64,000 nt of DNA from Litorimonas haliclonae (lineage in GTDB: Bacteria; Pseudomonadota; Alphaproteobacteria; Caulobacterales; Maricaulaceae). This document shows positions 35,498 to 43,439 of this stretch, one piece after another. Each line of letters opens with the position of its first letter. The stretch's first letter is position 1. The DNA lies in NCBI RefSeq assembly GCF_965138505.1, contig NZ_CBCSCO010000008.1, forward strand, positions 1 through 64,000. The letters are read 5' to 3'. The notes beneath the pieces were generated by a model. It searched no databases and had not been told where the DNA came from. It saw nothing but the letters and a program-made list of their open reading frames with translations. A program made the translations under genes and the position numbers.

Positions 35498-35581
35498 ATC
35501 GCGCGAGTTACCGTGTGGAAAGTACAGGAAAGAGGGATTTCCCGAGACTTTTCAAGGTCTTACGCAATTCGCAATGTCAGG

Positions 35582-35601
35582 AAAATGGTGCCCCCACACG
35601 G
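35582..35601 (+). repeat. Middle core (att) repeat, A/B junction
   Basis: This exact copy of the 20-bp core lies between integrase A and the first genes of element B. It marks the junction of two tandem insertions at the same tRNA site. Confidence 0.9.
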
Positions 35602-35660
35602 AAGAAATCATTTTGATTTTTACTATATAAAACAATTAGTTAGAGTGGTCAAGAGTCCAC

Positions 35661-35697
35661 AATGTAGCCCGCCCAATGGGTCATTTTGTGCCCCATT
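35661..35697 (+). repeat. Element B arm-type repeats, left end
   Basis: AATGTAGCCC (35661-35670) and CATTTTGTGCCCCATT (35682-35697) recur at 54262-54286 in front of integrase B, there fused into one block. They are absent from element A's ends. Confidence 0.65.
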
Positions 35698-35736
35698 TTT
35701 GTCGGTTGCTGATGAACATTTATAGCTCTTGCAAAA

Positions 35737-35771
35737 TGTATCATGAAGTGATACATATATTCAGTGATACA
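35737..35771 (+). promoter_or_regulatory. HigA operator
   Basis: TGTATCA (35737-35743) and TGATACA (35749-35755) form a perfect inverted repeat with a 5-base spacer. A third TGATACA (35765-35771) overlaps the higB start codon. This is the expected site for antitoxin autorepression. Confidence 0.7.
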
Positions 35772-36045
35772 GAGTGTAAGAGGCAAATTAGCGGAACGCG
35801 CTATGGCGGGTTCATTTGGGAAAGGTTTCCCGTCTGACTTGGTGAAGCGCACGAAAGCCATGCTAACCGCGTTAGATGCGGCTGTTGAATTGGAAGACTT
35901 ACGCTTTCCGCCGGGCAACCATTTGGAAGCCTTGAAAGGCGACAGGGCCGGGCAACACTCTGTAAGAATTAATCGGCAATGGCGAATTTGTTTTCGCTGG
36001 ACGCCAAACGGCCCTGAAGATGTCGAGATCGTCGACTACCACTAG
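35764..36045 (+). CDS. higB: HigB-type RelE-fold mRNA interferase toxin
   Basis: This 93-residue protein begins at a GTG. It shows the HigB pattern LDAAVELEDLRFPPGNHLEAL, then GDRAGQHSVRINRQWRICFRW and a terminal VEIVDYH, with the conserved RINxQWRICF strand and basic residues for mRNA cleavage on the ribosome. The antitoxin gene follows after 11 bases, toxin first, as is normal for higBA. An operator covers the start. It probably stabilises the element. Confidence 0.9.
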   Translation: MIQSVRGKLAERAMAGSFGKGFPSDLVKRTKAMLTALDAAVELEDLRFPPGNHLEALKGDRAGQHSVRINRQWRICFRWTPNGPEDVEIVDYH

Positions 36046-36056
36046 AGGAGATGGAA

Positions 36057-36347
36057 ATGAGCTTGTTACAAAACCCGATGCACCCTGGCGAAGTGCTCAA
36101 GGAACTCTATCTCACCCCGCTTGAGATGAGCGCAATCGCGCTTGCCAAACGCCTAGGTGTTCCGCGCACGCGCATAGAGCGACTTGTGAAATGCGAGACA
36201 CGGATGACGCCTGATACGGCTTTACGTCTGTCCAAAGCTTTTGGCACAACGCCAGCCTATTGGATGAACATGCAGGTCAATCACGATCTCGTTGCAGTAA
36301 AGGCAACAACGGATGTCTCTGGGATTGAGCCTCTGGTAGCGGCTTGA
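36057..36347 (+). CDS. higA: HigA-family antitoxin
   Basis: This 96-residue XRE protein starts at the second ATG (36057), which has GAGGAG at the right distance; an ATG six bases earlier sits directly on that RBS. It opens with NPMHPGEVLKELYLTPLEM and has the helix-turn-helix SAIALAKRLGVPRTRIERLV, then DTALRLSKAFGTTPAYWMNM, all typical of HigA. It would neutralise HigB and repress the operon at the inverted repeat 35737-35755. Confidence 0.92.
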   Translation: MSLLQNPMHPGEVLKELYLTPLEMSAIALAKRLGVPRTRIERLVKCETRMTPDTALRLSKAFGTTPAYWMNMQVNHDLVAVKATTDVSGIEPLVAA

Positions 36348-36377
36348 TTCATTAAACGCAGAACGAACTGAGCGAAT

Positions 36378-37700
36378 ATGACTTCCAAACATGGCTACAT
36401 TTACGTCCTAATCAATCCTTCGATGCCCAATTTAGTGAAAATCGGGATGACGACGCGATCGGTTGATGACCGGATTAGAGAATTAAGTCTGCCAACTGGC
36501 ATAGCAACCCCGTTCATGAATGTGTTTAGTGAAAAGGTAACTGACCCTTCCTATGCGGAGAGTTTAATTCACTCAGAATTACAGAGCACTGGCGTACGCC
36601 TCCGAAATAATCGAGAGTTCTTTCAGGTGCCAGTCAACACGGTTGTTAAGGTGATCAATCGAGTTCTGCAAGAGAACCCTGATCTGACAAATTTTGAACC
36701 TAATCCGTTAGAAAGCAAGAGTAAGAAGCGAACAGACTCTCCCGTTGAGAAAGCGCTTAAAGATATTGAAAACAGCTTGATCGAAGCGAACAACCAGTAC
36801 CTTTCAGCAAGAGATAATTACAGAGATACCCTGTATTATTTAGCAATACTTCCTAAAGATGAGGAATCGACTTCGCTATTTGGATTGAATGTCGGAGGCA
36901 AAAATTTTTATGCAGCAGTTGGGAAAGCTAGAAACAAACTCTCAATGTTTATCGAGGATGGGAACGCATTTGCGGCTTATATCCTTACTCCCATTCTGTT
37001 CTACGATCGTGACTGCGAGGGTCTCAATAGAGCAATTTCCTTAATACAAACAAGCGTTTCTGATACAGGTCACAACCAATTTTTAATCCAGGTCATCGGA
37101 GAGTATTTGCTTGCCCCGAGTAAGTTTTGTGCCGAGATTGACGTCAATAGTTGGATCGAAAAATACGCAGACGCTCTGCTTCCTTGGTTGATTGAAAGAG
37201 CGAAACATCGCTCCAATGATCTACTGAAAAGAGAGGGAGAGACTCTGGAAAAAATCTTTGACTGGATGATTGCTGGGAACGTTTTTGACTATGGATTTAG
37301 TTCTGATCTGGATGAGCTCTTACCATATATAGATCTGTTGATGGCCTACAAAATCACCAAGGTGGTTATTGCAAAAGGCTCTAAATCGTATCTTGCCGAG
37401 GAAAGAAGCTCAGATCAAAAAACTGCTATAGCCTGTGCTGAATTCGTAGTCGGTCTATTTGATATAAGAAACGCAGTTGTAGAGTATCACAATATCTCAA
37501 GTTCGAGGTCGTCGTACTTTAGTTCGGCTTGGCCAGAGCAAGACACTTCCAATGATGAGGTTGAGTCCGGTATTAAGGCGGCGGAAGATGCTCTGTCGTA
37601 TGTCGTCCAAGGCTTCCTGAATACGTATAAGCGTGATTGGATTCTTTATGGAATCGATGCGTTCGACGGACATCAAAATAATGCTATGAGTAACGTTTAA
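36378..37700 (+). CDS. GIY-YIG-type (T5orf172/MUG113) protein, cargo
   Basis: This 440-residue protein has an N-terminal T5orf172-like nuclease domain in residues 5-100: GYIYVLINPSMPNLVKIGMT, RIRELS, the Glu in AESLIHSEL and the Asn in NNREFFQV. The remaining 330 residues are helical, contain SPVEKALKDIENSLIEANNQ, and match nothing I know. GIY-YIG domains with long unknown tails occur in phage-related and defence settings. It follows higBA by 30 bases and ends before the oriT-like hairpin. Confidence 0.7.
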   Translation: MTSKHGYIYVLINPSMPNLVKIGMTTRSVDDRIRELSLPTGIATPFMNVFSEKVTDPSYAESLIHSELQSTGVRLRNNREFFQVPVNTVVKVINRVLQENPDLTNFEPNPLESKSKKRTDSPVEKALKDIENSLIEANNQYLSARDNYRDTLYYLAILPKDEESTSLFGLNVGGKNFYAAVGKARNKLSMFIEDGNAFAAYILTPILFYDRDCEGLNRAISLIQTSVSDTGHNQFLIQVIGEYLLAPSKFCAEIDVNSWIEKYADALLPWLIERAKHRSNDLLKREGETLEKIFDWMIAGNVFDYGFSSDLDELLPYIDLLMAYKITKVVIAKGSKSYLAEERSSDQKTAIACAEFVVGLFDIRNAVVEYHNISSSRSSYFSSAWPEQDTSNDEVESGIKAAEDALSYVVQGFLNTYKRDWILYGIDAFDGHQNNAMSNV

Positions 37701-37710
37701 CCGAGTATTT

Positions 37711-37779
37711 CGCCGCTTTGCGGCGAGTCTGGCGCGCCTGCCTCCGCTCGTGTGGGCGGCTCCGTCAGGCCCGCCAGAC
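37711..37779 (+). promoter_or_regulatory. Conserved hairpin pair upstream of relaxase B, candidate oriT
   Basis: CGCCG/CGGCG (37711-37725) is followed by a long hairpin in which GTCTGGCGCGCCTG (37727-37740) pairs with CAGGCCCGCCAGAC (37766-37779), 13 of 14 positions. Compared with element A (32607-32673) the loop is nearly unchanged while stem bases change in a paired way. It lies 226 bases before the relaxase start. Confidence 0.65.
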
Positions 37780-37853
37780 GACATAGACGCGATGGCGGCA
37801 ATTAAATAGAAAAGTAGGTATTGGGTAGACGATAGTGAGGGCAAGATAAAACA

Positions 37854-37978
37854 GGTCGGCCTACCTAAGGGTTAGTCCTTTGTCTGCACATCTTTTTTGG
37901 TGGAGCTTTTGCGGGAAGCCTTAGGCCCACCATTTATTATTTTTCCCTTTAAGCCTTGAAACTTACGGTAGGCCCACC
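37854..37978 (+). repeat. Short repeats before relaxase B
   Basis: TAGGCCCACC occurs at 37922-37931 and 37969-37978. An inverted relative with one mismatch (GGTCGGCCTA) is at 37854-37863. They may be binding sites for a mobilisation accessory protein or regulator. Confidence 0.45.
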
Positions 37979-38004
37979 CCTAATTAGACTGTCTGAACCC
38001 TTAA

Positions 38005-39948
38005 ATGAGCAGACAGATGAGCCAAGACAGAGAAAATGATTTTCGCGTTCAAATGGGACGGCGTGGGGCCTCAACTGAGAGGCGCGTTCGTCCTAAACGT
38101 CCACAAAGTTTTCTAGACTCGCTAACACCGCGTCGAGACAGAAGGTCGAGAAGTTATCGCAGCCGCCCAGGCCGAACCGTCCAAAGGCATTTTCATCGCC
38201 GCGTTATTGTTCAGGCCTCTATCAAACGCATGGCAGGCACAGGCGCGGCAAAGCTCAAAGACCATCTCTCTTATCTTGAGCGAGACGCGACGCAAAAGGA
38301 CGCCAGCCCCGGCAAGCTTTACGGCTCGCTTATCCATGACGTAGACGCGGATAGTTTTCGAGATCGCTGCAAAGGCGACCGCCATCATTTTCGCTTTGTG
38401 GTTTCACCAGAAGATGCGGAGCGGATGGCGGACCTGAAAGGCTACACAAGAGAACTTGTCTCGCGGATGGAAAGCGATCTTGAAACGAAGCTGGATTGGG
38501 TCGCGATAGATCATTACGATACGGCCCAGCCGCATACACATCTACTCGTGCGCGGCGTTCGCGATGACGGAAAAGATTTGGTTATCCCACGCCAGTACAT
38601 GTCCCACGGCATGAAAGAGCGGGCGCAGGAGATTGCGAGCCTCGAGCTTGGGCCGCAGAGCGGGCTGGAAAAACGTGCCAAGCTCGCGCGCACAATCGAC
38701 GCGCAACACAAGACAGATTTAGACAAGATGATTGACCGTGCACGCGACGGCGAAACCCTCGATTTGCGAAAGCCTGTGAGACCCAACCAGCCCTGGCGCA
38801 AACAACTTATGGCGCGCCGCATTAAGACGCTTCAGCGGATGGGTTTGGCGGAATATGAAGGGCGCGGGCAATGGCGCATCAAACCAGACTTCACCCAGAC
38901 GCTAACAAGGATGGGCGAGCAGAACGACATCATCAAAACCTTGCACCGTACTTTTGGAGAGCGGAGCGCTGAGTTGAGATTGGGTGCAGATGCCATCTTT
39001 GACCCCGCTGCATCGAATGCGCAGTCACAGGCTGGGATTGTGAAGCGCTTCGGACGTCCGGATGATACCCGCGAAGGCGGCTTTGTGGTGATCGAGACTT
39101 TGCGCGGCCAGCCGCTCTACGCCAAGGTTGAGGAAGATGATCTCTTTAGCTCGCTGAAAGTCGGACAAGCTGTCACGGTTCAAGCTTTTGATCCTGAACC
39201 TATACAAGCAGACAGAAACATCCTTGCTCATGCCAAGCGACATGACGGCGTCTTCTCGCCCGTCCATGTCCATCTCGTGGAGAATAACTCCGAGGAATAT
39301 ACCAGAGCCCATGAGCGGCGGTTGGAGGCTTTGGGCCGCGCCAATGTTGTCAGCAAGACTAAGAGTGGCGCTTGGGATATCCCTGATGATTTTTTGGATC
39401 GCGTGAGAGAGTATCACGAACAACTCGCCAAGCGACTGCCAGTCCCGCTCGTTCGGGATAATGTTCTGACTCTTAGCCAAATGGAAACAGCGCGCGGGGC
39501 AACATGGCTGGACGAACAATTAAAACGGGGAAGCCTTGAGGATGATCGGACCAGCAGAGAGCTATTAGCCGCCGCTGCCCAGCGCCGCGCTGCGTTAAGG
39601 CAAATGGGCTTTGCGATTGGAGATAAGGATCGTCTACTCCAGCGCTCTATCAACCAGCTGAAAGCGATGGACTTTAAGGAGACAGGAGAGGCCTTAGAGA
39701 ACCACATGGGCAAGCCGTATGCCTCCTCATCAGGCGCGTCCCACATCGAAGGTGTTTTTAAAGGCACGATTGAACAACCAAGCGGTAAGTTCGCCGTCAT
39801 AGAAAAATCACGAGAGTTCACGCTGGTTCCATGGCGGCCTATTATGGAACGCCGCCGGGGTCTGAGCATCATAGGCCGTGCGAGCAGAGGGGGTGGCATC
39901 AGTTGGGATGTCAGGGACAGACAACGGGATCGAGGCTTGTCGATTTAG
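38005..39948 (+). CDS. DUF3363-family relaxase, intact
   Basis: This 647-residue mobilisation relaxase has a basic N-terminus (RRDRRSRSYRSRPGRTVQRH), then VIVQASIKRMAGTGAAKLKD and HLSYLERDAT. The metal-binding motif is HYDTAQPHTHLLVRG (near residues 172-186), and the C-terminal DUF3363 region ends GRASRGGGISWDVRDR. It would nick oriT and stay bound to the 5' end. Element A carries a broken homologue. The ribbon-helix-helix gene downstream is the likely partner. The candidate oriT hairpin lies upstream. No coupling protein or pore is encoded, so transfer needs a helper. Confidence 0.88.
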   Translation: MSRQMSQDRENDFRVQMGRRGASTERRVRPKRPQSFLDSLTPRRDRRSRSYRSRPGRTVQRHFHRRVIVQASIKRMAGTGAAKLKDHLSYLERDATQKDASPGKLYGSLIHDVDADSFRDRCKGDRHHFRFVVSPEDAERMADLKGYTRELVSRMESDLETKLDWVAIDHYDTAQPHTHLLVRGVRDDGKDLVIPRQYMSHGMKERAQEIASLELGPQSGLEKRAKLARTIDAQHKTDLDKMIDRARDGETLDLRKPVRPNQPWRKQLMARRIKTLQRMGLAEYEGRGQWRIKPDFTQTLTRMGEQNDIIKTLHRTFGERSAELRLGADAIFDPAASNAQSQAGIVKRFGRPDDTREGGFVVIETLRGQPLYAKVEEDDLFSSLKVGQAVTVQAFDPEPIQADRNILAHAKRHDGVFSPVHVHLVENNSEEYTRAHERRLEALGRANVVSKTKSGAWDIPDDFLDRVREYHEQLAKRLPVPLVRDNVLTLSQMETARGATWLDEQLKRGSLEDDRTSRELLAAAAQRRAALRQMGFAIGDKDRLLQRSINQLKAMDFKETGEALENHMGKPYASSSGASHIEGVFKGTIEQPSGKFAVIEKSREFTLVPWRPIMERRRGLSIIGRASRGGGISWDVRDRQRDRGLSI

Positions 39949-39984
39949 CGAAACTCCCGGAAACCCCTATATTCTCTCGCAAAT

Positions 39985-40008
39985 GGTAAATTTCCTGAAA
40001 TTACTACC
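39985..40008 (+). promoter_or_regulatory. Candidate operator of the RHH gene
   Basis: GGTA-AATTTC-CT-GAAATT-AC-TACC is an interrupted inverted repeat 54 bases before the ribbon-helix-helix ATG. Such proteins often repress their own promoter. Confidence 0.4.
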
Positions 40009-40061
40009 CTAGCTGAAAATCGGTTTTAGGCTCATTTTACGATCTTCAATAGGAGACGACC

Positions 40062-40583
40062 ATGACCACATCCAAACCGCGCGTGCGCGCCTGTGTCGAT
40101 CACGACACATACGCCAAGCTTAAATTTGCGACGACCCGCCCGCATGTGTCGATTTCGGACACGGTGAATAATGCGCTGAAGGTCTATCTCTCGGAAGACT
40201 ATAATCTCGAACATAACAGCGCAATAATCAGGCGGCTTGATCGTATGACCCGAGAGAGCGAACAAATTAATCAGAAGCTCGCTATTCAGTCAGAAGCCAT
40301 GGCCGCTTTCATGCTCTACACGATGCGCGTCACGCCGCAGCTGCCAGAAGCCGAGAAGGCCGCCGCTATCGCGCGCGGCGATAAACTCTTTGATGATCTT
40401 GTCGAGAATTTGAAGGCGCGGCTCCAACGGACATCGGAGAGCCTCTTTGGGACCTTTGAGGATGTCTATGCTGACGAGAGCGCCTTCTTTACGGCAGAGG
40501 AGTTAAAGCTATTGCATAGGCCTGCGCCTGGTGAGCGTGAGGACGGCGGAGAGGTTGAGGCGGAAGCAACGCTAGATGAGTAA
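40062..40583 (+). CDS. Ribbon-helix-helix-type mobilisation accessory protein
   Basis: In this 173-residue protein the first 50 residues look like a CopG/TraY-type DNA-binding domain (RVRACVDHDTYAKLKFATTR, then VSISDTVNNALKVYLSE). A helical middle (RLDRMTRESEQINQKLAIQS) and an acidic tail follow. Position just after the relaxase and before a small conserved gene suggests a relaxosome partner. AGGAGACG precedes the ATG. Confidence 0.7.
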   Translation: MTTSKPRVRACVDHDTYAKLKFATTRPHVSISDTVNNALKVYLSEDYNLEHNSAIIRRLDRMTRESEQINQKLAIQSEAMAAFMLYTMRVTPQLPEAEKAAAIARGDKLFDDLVENLKARLQRTSESLFGTFEDVYADESAFFTAEELKLLHRPAPGEREDGGEVEAEATLDE

Positions 40584-40770
40584 GCCTGTCAGTGTTGAGG
40601 ATTTGGAATATGGACCTGGTGTCCTTGCGCGGATCATTGACACACAGGGCGATGCGGTTTGGCCATTATTTGAGAGGCTGGAGCGGGAGCTAGCAGATGT
40701 GCAGAGCAGGCGTGATCGAGTGGCAAGATATCTACCAACGACATTGAATGGAGTTGATGACTTCGGTTAA
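40576..40770 (+). CDS. Small conserved accessory protein of element B
   Basis: This 64-residue protein overlaps the previous gene by 8 bases. Its middle (LARIIDTQGDAVWPLFERL, then ADVQSRRDRVARYL) resembles the protein at 33847 in element A. Function unknown; its coupling to the RHH gene suggests a mobilisation role. Confidence 0.6.
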   Translation: MSKPVSVEDLEYGPGVLARIIDTQGDAVWPLFERLERELADVQSRRDRVARYLPTTLNGVDDFG

Positions 40771-40837
40771 GGGGGCAAAGCTGACCTCAGCTCATACCTT
40801 TGTCCGGCAAACGGTGGTTTGATGGACAAGAGCCATT

Positions 40838-41038
40838 TTAGGTGCACAGCTTCGAGGCTGCTTTGGCGGATACAGGGCCAATCACTAAGACCATGCTGGG
40901 TACGAGCACTGCTGTGAGGATGAATGTTTGGGCAGGTAGAACTAAGCTGACACCCAATGCGGCGAAACCCACAAGCGTTAGCGTAACGACCAAGTAAACC
41001 ACCATCCACGAAAACAGCACAGTCAAGGCCGTCTTCAT
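40838..41038 (-). CDS. Small two-helix membrane protein
   Basis: This 66-residue protein has two hydrophobic helices (LTVLFSWMVVYLVVTLTLVG and LVLPAQTFILTAVLVPSMVL), of the DUF2798 kind in size and layout. Its ATG overlaps the stop of the MarR gene (ATGA), so it is translationally coupled. Role unknown. Confidence 0.6.
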   Translation of the reverse strand: MKTALTVLFSWMVVYLVVTLTLVGFAALGVSLVLPAQTFILTAVLVPSMVLVIGPVSAKAASKLCT

Positions 41039-41487
41039 TGCGCAACCTCATCACTGGTATCGGATTTAACTTCTACGCTATGACTGTCGGGTTTCATATG
41101 TTGTTGAATGATCTCGAAATATCCTGGCAGCACAAGCGCCAGTTTCGACTTCCCTGTTTCTGTGACCTTGAGCCTTTGCGACCGAGCGTCTAAATCGTCG
41201 GCTGCTTCGGAAACGAGCCCTGCGTTGACCAGGGCTCGCACCGAACGGCTTAGTACAGGCTTGCTGACATCCATGCGAGCGGACACGTCCGCATGTCGCA
41301 TACCGTGAGGCGTGTCTTCACGGTCGATCACGACCAACACGAGAAACTTGAGTTGCGACAGGGCATGAAAAGCAAAGTGCTTTTCGATTTCACGGATGAG
41401 CTGGCTCGCGCTGTGCATCATGGCAAGGGCTTGGATCACCGTGTCAGCCTCGCCAGTCCCCGTTCTGCCGACGTAGCGCTTTACCAT
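41035..41487 (-). CDS. MarR-family transcriptional regulator
   Basis: This protein of about 150 residues starts at 41487, downstream of the monooxygenase stop. The winged-helix core shows ALSQLKFLVLVVIDREDTPH, then MRHADVSARMDVSKPVLSRS and VNAGLVSEAADDLDARSQRL, with the DxRS(Q/R) wing. It probably represses its own operon through the large inverted repeat at 41835-41874 and responds to a small aromatic or oxidant ligand. Confidence 0.82.
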   Translation of the reverse strand: MVKRYVGRTGTGEADTVIQALAMMHSASQLIREIEKHFAFHALSQLKFLVLVVIDREDTPHGMRHADVSARMDVSKPVLSRSVRALVNAGLVSEAADDLDARSQRLKVTETGKSKLALVLPGYFEIIQQHMKPDSHSVEVKSDTSDEVAQ

Positions 41488-41522
41488 GGCGCGTGTTGGG
41501 AGTGCCTTGAGGAAGAACACGC

Positions 41523-41819
41523 TTATGCCCCTGTTGACTGCGCAGCCGGGACAAGCTCCAATAATTCTGGCGGCTTGGCGAGCCACTCCTCATAGGACTT
41601 AAACACAGCAACTGTGTAGGGCTGTGCATGATGGAAGGCGAGAGCATCAGCGTTTGCCCACTCTTCATCGAGATAGAGCGTCGAGCGATCGGGAGACGTG
41701 AACAGGTCAAATCTGTGACAGCCTGTCTCTGCGCGTGTAGCACTAAGTATGTCGATGACTGCATCGATGGCTTGGTCGGAAAATTCGGGTTTTGGGGTGA
41801 TCTTGGCGAAGATACGCAT
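41523..41819 (-). CDS. Antibiotic biosynthesis monooxygenase-like (ABM/YgiN) protein
   Basis: This 98-residue protein has the ABM ferredoxin-like fold pattern: MRIFAKITPKPEFSDQAIDA, then RAETGCHRFDLFTSPD and LYLDEEWANADALAFHHAQP. Relatives act as quinol monooxygenases or small detoxifying oxygenases. It is the first gene of the operon, followed by its likely MarR regulator. AAGGAA lies 7 bases before the ATG. Confidence 0.82.
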   Translation of the reverse strand: MRIFAKITPKPEFSDQAIDAVIDILSATRAETGCHRFDLFTSPDRSTLYLDEEWANADALAFHHAQPYTVAVFKSYEEWLAKPPELLELVPAAQSTGA

Positions 41820-41834
41820 GCTAAGTTCCTTTGT

Positions 41835-41874
41835 GTTACCATGCTAACTAATAGAAACTTGTTAGCATGGCAAC
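41835..41874 (-). promoter_or_regulatory. MarR operator, 14-bp inverted repeat
   Basis: GTTACCATGCTAAC (41835-41848) and GTTAGCATGGCAAC (41861-41874) are inverted with one mismatch; the central 10 bases of each arm are perfect. It lies 15-55 bases before the monooxygenase ATG. Confidence 0.8.
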
Positions 41875-41882
41875 AGGTTTGA

Positions 41883-42661
41883 CCACTTCAGTCTTTATCG
41901 TCATTAGGTTGTTGGTTATTTACCTACGACAGAGCCATTTTAGCTAGCCATCAAACCTCCGTTAAGCGAACTGCACATTAGTTGTCTTGAAAGCTGGAGG
42001 CAAAGATGAGTTTTCGGGCAAGTTGGTTGCTGGACGGGTTTTTGAACAAGAAATTCAACTCTGAAGCGTGAGGGTGCTTAGATAAATGATAGCAAATTAC
42101 CGATCGCACAAACCAACTGAGGGTTTAGGCTAAGGTCTGTATTGGGGATATAAGCCACCAATGGTAAAGTACGATTTTATAAAGAATCTTATAGCGGATT
42201 TATTATACTTACCGTACCCACCGAGAGTGAATTGCTGTGAAGTTTAGAGTTGTTTTTGGCGAATTTGCGTTTGAAGGATGTATTATAGCTAGGACACGCC
42301 TCATCCCTGAACTACTGAAATCAGGGCCTATGCCCTAGGTTTTCTATTCACATATAAATTATTTATTCCTCACGCCGATTAGACAATTAATTACCATTAA
42401 AACTGTATCATAACCTGAGCTTACGGACTAATTTTGACGAATATGACTATTATATGAGTATTGTACCTCTGCGAGTCGTGGGACATTCGCTATAAAGTCT
42501 CCAAATCTAGCAAACATGTTACGACTTGCAGCTAGGGCGGCCACCCAATCTCTGATTTCATCATATTACTATGTCAATGAAGAGGTGGTATGGACCGGTT
42601 GTCTTAGCAATCAACCTTGAAGGAGCAGGAAAATTAGTGGAATCAGGCCCTCACTTGAAGA
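41883..42661 (+). other. AT-rich region without a convincing gene
   Basis: No supported gene is seen apart from a possible 21-residue open frame at 42006-42071. A 20-base sequence at 42132-42151 resembles one at 52881-52900. Confidence 0.5.
42006..42071 (+). CDS. Possible 21-residue leader or small protein
   Basis: ATG at 42006 has GGAGG at a good distance and reads MSFRASWLLDGFLNKKFNSE and one more residue before TGA. It is too short to judge by content and may be chance. Confidence 0.2.
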   Translation: MSFRASWLLDGFLNKKFNSEA

Positions 42662-43213
42662 CTATTTACTGGAGACGGCTTTTCCTTTGTAATTTCCGGA
42701 AATCGAAATTATGCGACCATCTTTTGGGGGGTGATAATTACTGTCGTTATTCGCAGAGCCTGTCCGGATCATTTCGACGACTTCCGGAGCGTTGAATGAA
42801 AAGCTCAACTCGCCGGTCGCTTCATCATAGCTCAACTCACCAATCTGTCCGTTTGTCCTGCTGTTGGAGTTTGCGAAGAACATGGAATCCTTTGTAAACC
42901 ATTCAAATGTTAATTCGTCGGCTGTATCGCCTGTATAAGGTCCTATATTAGCTGAGAAACGGGGATAGGCTGGATTTCCATCGTCCCCAAGCTCCGAGGC
43001 TCGAAAGCTAATCATTTTCATGGTAGGGAGATTTGTGATCTGGATATTGTCTCGGGATTTTTCCGTATCGAAATAAGTGTGGAGTGTATGACTCTGGCCA
43101 TTAATTTCCAGCGTCAACGTGCCCGTTTCCTCAAACCTTGATGACCCCTGTCCACAGGCGGAGGTCGCGATCAACGTAGTTGCCAAAAAGGCAGTCGTCA
43201 TTAAATGTCTCAT
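42662..43213 (-). CDS. Lipoprotein of unknown function
   Basis: This 183-residue protein has a lipoprotein signal (MRHLMTTAFLATTLIATSAC, Cys20). The mature part is beta-rich by eye (GTLTLEINGQSHTLHTYFDT, then GELSYDEATGELSFSFNAPE). No family recognised. It is divergent from the LuxR-type gene with about 225 bases between. Confidence 0.6.
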   Translation of the reverse strand: MRHLMTTAFLATTLIATSACGQGSSRFEETGTLTLEINGQSHTLHTYFDTEKSRDNIQITNLPTMKMISFRASELGDDGNPAYPRFSANIGPYTGDTADELTFEWFTKDSMFFANSNSRTNGQIGELSYDEATGELSFSFNAPEVVEMIRTGSANNDSNYHPPKDGRIISISGNYKGKAVSSK

Positions 43214-43439
43214 ATTGCCCCCAGAGAAAACCGAAAGGATTTAAGTGTTGGATACCAGAATTAGTTGAATTTTGTGTATCAAACGGTCTGCGAAAGACCA
43301 ATCGGGCGGATGCCCTATTCAAAAATCTTTCTTTCTACGGCCTTTAACCATCTCAAGCTTGCACCCGTCTCAAGCCATTGATACCCTAAAATTGGGCAAA
43401 ATTTTCAACGCTGAAATATATCAGAAAGGAGCTTGGTGT

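Larger units (their letters stand above)
20084..35585. mobile_element. Integrative element A (about 15.5 kb)
   Basis: The element is bounded by copies of the tRNA-Thr 3'-end core at 20080 and 35582. Its integrase gene (34074-35450) lies next to the right core and arm-type repeats occur near both ends. The cargo is an Rhs toxin locus with two orphan modules, a frameshifted DUF3363 relaxase, an oriT-like hairpin and a beta-propeller gene. The broken relaxase suggests it cannot transfer by itself. Confidence 0.85.
40810..41963. repeat. Inverted repeats bracketing the MarR operon
   Basis: AACGGTGGTTTGATGG (40810-40825) and CCATCAAACCTCCGTT (41948-41963) are inverted with one mismatch. Just inside them GAGCCATTTTAG occurs in direct orientation at 40830-40841 and 41932-41943. 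The 1.15 kb between holds exactly the MarR/monooxygenase/membrane-protein operon and its operator, so it may be an inserted cassette. No transposase is present. Confidence 0.55.

Noticed and set aside
42571..42795. Open frame of 74 codons on the plus strand
   Set aside because: It overlaps the better-supported lipoprotein gene on the other strand and has no family pattern.
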